Origin: Azospirillum sp. TSO22-1
GTDB lineage: Bacteria; Pseudomonadota; Alphaproteobacteria; Azospirillales; Azospirillaceae
NCBI RefSeq assembly: GCF_003116015.1
Contig: NZ_LGQZ01000047.1
Location: 1-45,261 of the forward strand
DNA: 45,261 nt
Direction of reading: 5' to 3'
Part shown: one piece after another, positions 41,335 to 45,261 of the stretch
Position numbering within the stretch: position 1 is the first letter of the stretch
Layout of the letters: every line of letters starts with the position of its first letter
Notes under the pieces: generated by a model
What the model saw: only the letters and a program-made list of their open reading frames with translations
Told to the model about the DNA's origin: nothing
Database searches by the model: none
Program-made: the position numbers and the translations under genes

Positions 41335-42984
41335 TCATCGGGTACCGTCCGTCGTCCCCGCCGCGATGCCGATGGGGATCTCGGTGCGGAACACCGCCTT
41401 GTCGAAGGAGTCGACCAGCACGTCCAGGCGCAGCGCCCAGCGGCCGGCGATCGGAAGGTCCACCTCGGCCGTCAGGTCGCCGGGCGCGCCGGGCGCGAAG
41501 GCACGGCGCAGCGGTGCCACGCCGGCCGCCGGCAGTTCCGCCTCCAGCGCGGCCTCGCCGACCGGGATGGGGCGGCCGTCGGGTCCGTGCAGGTACACCC
41601 GCACCCGGTTGCGCCCGGGCCGGGCCGGCGTCACCTCGATCATCGCCATCCGTCCGCCCTGGGTGACCGCCGTCGCGTAGCCTTCCGGGGCGGGAGCCTC
41701 GGCGAGCGCCCGGGGCGGCGGCGTCAGCGGAAACAGCGCGGTCAGCAGCAGCAGCAGCGCGGCGAAGGCCACCTCCGTCCAGACGCTGCGCCGCAACACG
41801 GACGCCGCCGGGCGGCCGCCATGGTCGAGCGCCGGCGTCAGCCAGACCCGGTTGCGCGCCGCCAGCAGCAGCAGGCCCAGCACCACCGTCATCTTGGCCA
41901 GCCAGATCCGGCCGTACTCGGTGGCGAGGACGGCGCCGGGCGTGCCGATCTGCAGCAGCGACAGGCCGGCCCCCGCGGCGACCAGCACCGCCACGCCGGC
42001 CACGGCCAGACGCGAGAAGCGGCGGGTCAGCCGCGCTGCCTCCCCCGGCGTTTCGGTGCGCAGCGCCACCGCCAGCGGCCACAGCGCGCCGATCCAGTAC
42101 GCCGCCATCAGCCCGTGCACGGCCACCAGAGGCGCACTCAGCCAGCGCGGCGGCGCCGTCGCCGCGTGGCCGGTGGCGGCTAGCGACATCGCCCCCAGCA
42201 GCGCGCCGCCAATGAGCAGGATGCGGCCCGCGGCGTGCCGGGCCTCCAGCGCCAGCCCCGCCGCGGCGGTCAACAGCGCCAGCAGGGCAAGGCCGGCGCT
42301 GAGGCCGACGGTGCTCGCCGCGCCCGTCGTCCAGGTGGCGGCGTCCGCCAGGGCGGTGGGCGGGCGTCCGGCCAGCACGGTGCCGCTCAGCCCGACCAGC
42401 AGCACCGCAGCCACCCCGGCCGTCAGCAGCAGCAGGCACAGCCCCGGCTTGAGCCGTTCGTTCAGCGCCGACCACGGCCCCGACACCAGCACCAGGAACA
42501 GCCCGCCGCCGAGCCCGGCCAGCAGCGCGGCGTAGTGGACGGCGCGCACGACCGCCGCCGCCAGCGCCGCCGCCGCCGCGGGGTCGCCGCCCGCCGCGGG
42601 CCGCTCCGCCTGTGGCGCCACGCCGACGCCGAAGGTGATGGACCCGACCACCGGGTGGCCGTCGGCCGAGGTCATCCGGTAGCTGACCACGTAAGCCCCG
42701 TCGCCGAGGTGGTGCGGCAGGGCGAGCCGCACCGTGTCGTCGCTCGCCGACAGCGGGCCGGTTCCCGGCACCGCGTTCCCCGCGGAGTCGAGCACCTGGA
42801 CCGCGATCGGCGTGACCGGTTCGTTGAACCGCAGCACCACCGCGTGCGGCGGCGCGTCCAGCCGGGCGCCGTCGGGCGGGACCGTCTCGCGCAGGACGGC
42901 GTGCGCCCACGCCGCGCCCGCCGCCCACACCAGAAGCAGGGCGCCCAGCAGGAGGGTCGGGAAGGCTCGGATCACACGCCGCAC
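41335..42984 (-). CDS. CopC-CopD fusion copper-handling protein
   Basis: A 549-residue fusion. Residues 1-27 are a signal peptide ending AAWA, so the mature protein starts with the copper-binding His of HAVLRETVPPDGARLDAPPH. The CopC domain (~28-125) ends with the second copper site in TSADGHPVVGSITFGVG. Residues ~145-440 form the CopD membrane domain with about eight helices (AAALAAAVVRAVHYAALLAG, GHAATAPPRWLSAPLVAVHG). A C-terminal periplasmic YtkA-like stretch (~450-549) follows, with VTQGGRMAMIEVTPARPGRN. Such YcnJ-type fusions are linked to copper uptake. It lies 11 bases after the TonB receptor gene. Confidence 0.9.
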   Translation of the reverse strand: MRRVIRAFPTLLLGALLLVWAAGAAWAHAVLRETVPPDGARLDAPPHAVVLRFNEPVTPIAVQVLDSAGNAVPGTGPLSASDDTVRLALPHHLGDGAYVVSYRMTSADGHPVVGSITFGVGVAPQAERPAAGGDPAAAAALAAAVVRAVHYAALLAGLGGGLFLVLVSGPWSALNERLKPGLCLLLLTAGVAAVLLVGLSGTVLAGRPPTALADAATWTTGAASTVGLSAGLALLALLTAAAGLALEARHAAGRILLIGGALLGAMSLAATGHAATAPPRWLSAPLVAVHGLMAAYWIGALWPLAVALRTETPGEAARLTRRFSRLAVAGVAVLVAAGAGLSLLQIGTPGAVLATEYGRIWLAKMTVVLGLLLLAARNRVWLTPALDHGGRPAASVLRRSVWTEVAFAALLLLLTALFPLTPPPRALAEAPAPEGYATAVTQGGRMAMIEVTPARPGRNRVRVYLHGPDGRPIPVGEAALEAELPAAGVAPLRRAFAPGAPGDLTAEVDLPIAGRWALRLDVLVDSFDKAVFRTEIPIGIAAGTTDGTR

Positions 42985-42995
42985 GGTTGCTCTCC

Positions 42996-45086
42996 TCAGA
43001 AGGCGGCGCGCACGCCGGCGTACACGCTGCGGCCGTCACCCGGGTAGAAAACCTGGGTGGCGACGCGGCGCGCGTCGGTGATGGTGCCGACGTCGCTGAC
43101 GTAGCGCTTATCCGTCAGGTTGCGCGCATCGACGAACAGCAGCAGGCCGTTCTTCAGCTCCACGCCCGCCTGCACGCCCAGGAGCGTGTAGCCCGGCACG
43201 CGCAGCGTGTTCGCCTGATCGGCCCAGGCGCCGGTCGGCACCCAGTCCACCGTCGGCGTCACGTAGAAGCCGTCCGGGCGCGTGTAGGAGAACGAGGTGC
43301 GCAGCAGGTTCGTCGGCACGCCGGCGATGCGGTTGTTGCCGTACTGGCGGTCGTCGCGGAACCGGAAGTCGCTGTAGTTCCACAGCTGGCCGATGGTGAA
43401 CTTGTCGCCCGCCCCGGCGCCGCTGAGGTCGCGCGCCACCTCGACCTTGACGCCCAGCTCGATGCCCTGGTGCACGGTGCGGTCGGCGTTGAAGGTCGCC
43501 GCCGGGACGCTGGGGTTGGTGGTGAACTGCAGCATCTCGCCCTTGAGCGTCGAGCGGTACGCCGTCACGTCCCAGGCGAAGCGGCCCTTCTCGCCGCGGG
43601 TGCCCAGTTCCATGGTCCAGGCGCGCTGCGCCTGGAGCGGCACGAAGGCCGGGTTGCCGTTGGCCTGGGTCTGCGTCAGGTCGCTGAAGTCCGGCACGTC
43701 CAGGCTGCGCGTCACGTCGGCGAAGACCTGCACGTCGGGGTGCGGCTCCCACAGCACGCCGACCTTGGGGTTCAGGCCCTCGTACGTCTTCTCGGAGTTG
43801 CGGCGCGGGTTGCGGTTGTCGGTGAACTCGCGCGTGTCGCGCAGCAGCTTGGCGCCGGTCATCAGCGCCACCGTCGGCACGACGTACAGGCGGTTCTCGG
43901 CGTAGGCCTCCAGGTTACGCGCCTCCTGCCGGGTGTCGGCGGTCTGGGCGCCGCGGTTGCCGTGCAGGTTGACGAACTGCAGCGCCTTGTTGGTGCCGGC
44001 GAAGGCGCGGGCGCCGACGACCAGCTCGTCGCGCATCCCCCCGACGGTGAAATTCGTCGTGTAGCGGGGGCCGACGCCGTAGGTCCAGCCGTCCTGGTCG
44101 ATGACCTGGAAGATCGGGTGGAACAGCTTCTTGTGGATCGCCCAGCTGTCGATGTCGAGCTGGCCGCCGTCGAGGTGCACCGTGGTGCGGTTGGCGACGC
44201 GCTGCGTCCAGGTCATGCGCGACTGGTCGCCGGCGATCGCCGCCGGGGTGGCGATCCGCGGCCGGTTCAGCGCGTCGCTCAGGCTCAGCGCGCCCGGCAG
44301 CTTCTGGTCCACCACGTAGGCGCCGACGTAGAAGCGCGTCTCGACGTTCGGGTTGAAGCGGTAGCCGACGTTGCCGTTGAACAGCTCGCCCTGACCCTGG
44401 GAATGGTCGCGGTAGCCGTCGGAATGGCGGATGGAGCCGCTGACCAGGAAGTCGGCGTCGCCGAGCACGCGCGACGCCTGCCCGCCGGCGGTGACGGTGC
44501 CGTAGCTCCCGCCTTCCAGCCGCAGCACGTTGGGGGCGATGGCGGTGTGCGCCGTGGGGGTCACGAAGTTGACCGCGCCGCCCAGCGTCGACGAGCCGTA
44601 GGCCAGCCCGTTGCCGCCGCGGAACACCTCGGTGTGGCGCAGCGCCAGCGGGTCGATCTGGTAGAAGTCGCCGCTGCCGTCGGCGAGGTTGACCGGGATG
44701 CCGTCCTGCAGAATCTCGATGCCGCGCAGGTGGAAGCCGCGCGACAGGCCGGAACCGCGCACCGACAGGCGGATCTCCTGGCCGTAGCGGCTCTGCGCGT
44801 AGACGCCCGGCGTGTCCTTCAGCACGTCGCGCAGGTCGCGGGAGACTTGGCCCTTCTGGGATTCGGAGTCGATGAAGCCGACCGAACCGGGCGTGCGGTT
44901 CAGCTCCTCGCGCGCCTGCGCGGGCGCCGGGACGGTCAGCGAGCCGCCGCCCTGGGCGTTGATGGTCATGGTGTCGAGCGTCACCGGGGGCGCGGTCTGC
45001 GCCGCGGCCGGGGTCAGCGCGGTGCTCATCATCAGAAGCGTCGCGAGCGCGGCGGCGCCGGTCGCGGTGGTGTGGAAGCGGGTCAC
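42996..45086 (-). CDS. TonB-dependent outer-membrane receptor, probably for copper or a metal chelate
   Basis: A 696-residue receptor. The signal peptide is ~29 residues (MTRFHTTATGAAALATLLMM, cleaved near TPAAAQ). The plug domain has VGFIDSESQKGQVSRDLRDV, LKDTPGVYAQSRYGQEIRLS, IEILQDGIPVNLADGSGDF and GGNGLAYGSSTLGGAVNFVT. The 22-strand barrel ends in the outer-membrane signature ...YAGVRAAF with terminal Phe. A TonB box could be VTLDTMTIN near the mature N-terminus. Immediate linkage to the CopC-CopD fusion (11 bases) suggests copper import across the outer membrane; sequence alone does not fix the substrate. Confidence 0.92.
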   Translation of the reverse strand: MTRFHTTATGAAALATLLMMSTALTPAAAQTAPPVTLDTMTINAQGGGSLTVPAPAQAREELNRTPGSVGFIDSESQKGQVSRDLRDVLKDTPGVYAQSRYGQEIRLSVRGSGLSRGFHLRGIEILQDGIPVNLADGSGDFYQIDPLALRHTEVFRGGNGLAYGSSTLGGAVNFVTPTAHTAIAPNVLRLEGGSYGTVTAGGQASRVLGDADFLVSGSIRHSDGYRDHSQGQGELFNGNVGYRFNPNVETRFYVGAYVVDQKLPGALSLSDALNRPRIATPAAIAGDQSRMTWTQRVANRTTVHLDGGQLDIDSWAIHKKLFHPIFQVIDQDGWTYGVGPRYTTNFTVGGMRDELVVGARAFAGTNKALQFVNLHGNRGAQTADTRQEARNLEAYAENRLYVVPTVALMTGAKLLRDTREFTDNRNPRRNSEKTYEGLNPKVGVLWEPHPDVQVFADVTRSLDVPDFSDLTQTQANGNPAFVPLQAQRAWTMELGTRGEKGRFAWDVTAYRSTLKGEMLQFTTNPSVPAATFNADRTVHQGIELGVKVEVARDLSGAGAGDKFTIGQLWNYSDFRFRDDRQYGNNRIAGVPTNLLRTSFSYTRPDGFYVTPTVDWVPTGAWADQANTLRVPGYTLLGVQAGVELKNGLLLFVDARNLTDKRYVSDVGTITDARRVATQVFYPGDGRSVYAGVRAAF

Positions 45087-45261
45087 GTATGGTCTCCCCT
45101 GGGGCCGGCGTCATGGCCGGCCGGATCGCGCGATGGATGACGGTGCGGATGCTCCGGGGAGAGCGGGGGGCCGCGGGCGCGCGGCCGGCGGCGCGGCGGC
45201 GCCCGTTGCGGCGGGGCGGCCAAGCGGCGGCGGCGCAGCCGGCCGTGAACGCGGGGGATGG
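45087..45261 (-). other. upstream region of the TonB receptor gene, possibly the 3' end of another gene
   Basis: This edge segment is extremely GC-rich. A minus-strand frame enters from the edge and stops at a TGA near 45112, ending in Pro/Ala/Arg-rich residues (PAARPRPPALPG). That is the kind of tail seen on small DUF2946 proteins that accompany copper receptors. The evidence is too weak to call a gene. A GGGGAGA site precedes the receptor start. Confidence 0.3.

Noticed and set aside
42987..45140. 717-codon plus-strand open frame
   Set aside because: It mirrors the TonB receptor on the other strand; no motif of its own.

Overview
The window is 45 kb of very GC-rich, tightly packed chromosomal-type DNA with about 32 genes. 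It most resembles a Rhodospirillales/Azospirillaceae alphaproteobacterium such as Azospirillum. The grounds are the ~180-kDa-class NAD-glutamate dehydrogenase, the Aap amino-acid transporter, the NAD-linked molybdenum formate dehydrogenase, several chemoreceptors and a high density of solute-binding proteins. The genus is an inference from gene content and base composition. I see no phage genes, insertion sequences, CRISPR arrays, rRNA or tRNA genes.

Layout. (1) 1-1822: N-terminal part of NAD-specific glutamate dehydrogenase, reading leftward off the edge. (2) 1997-12350, all minus strand: a continuous operon-like run livK-livH-livM-livG-livF, a DUF1445 protein (D-glutamate cyclase/hydro-lyase family), a permease-less solute-binding protein (SBP), pxpB, pxpC, a chemoreceptor and pxpA. 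This looks like an uptake, sensing and ATP-dependent ring-opening pathway for 5-oxoproline or a relative, giving glutamate that the neighbouring dehydrogenase could oxidise. A LysR regulator (12495-13391) precedes it, with a perfect T-N11-A box overlapping its stop codon. (3) 13684-28581: an OccR-like LysR gene, then a dense sensory and transport module. It has an AapJ-like SBP divergent from a TorS-like hybrid kinase plus OmpR/TorR-type regulator, a chemoreceptor followed by a second AapJ-like SBP, and a complete aapJQMP operon ending in a second, paralogous OmpR-type regulator. (4) 28884-32481: a selenium-binding/methanethiol-oxidase protein translationally coupled to a membrane protein, then a convergent FAD/NAD(P)-binding protein. 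(5) 32801-39587: fdsR-fdsG-fdsB-fdsA-fdhD, an NAD-dependent formate dehydrogenase operon without a visible fdsD. (6) 39696-41318: an ABC-F ATPase. (7) 41335-45086: a CopC-CopD fusion and a TonB-dependent receptor, probably a copper-handling pair.

The most interesting material is region 3. Two of the three AapJ-like SBPs have no transporter beside them; one faces a hybrid kinase and the other is paired with a chemoreceptor. The two response regulators are close paralogues with similar recognition helices. The upstream regions of the LysR gene, the chemoreceptor operon and the aap operon share a decameric motif close to CTGTTCACAT, arranged with 10- or 21-22-bp periodicity and resembling the E. 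coli TorR box. Together this suggests an amino-acid-sensing regulon in which periplasmic binding proteins feed transport, chemotaxis and transcription in parallel. This is a hypothesis from gene order and motif reading only.
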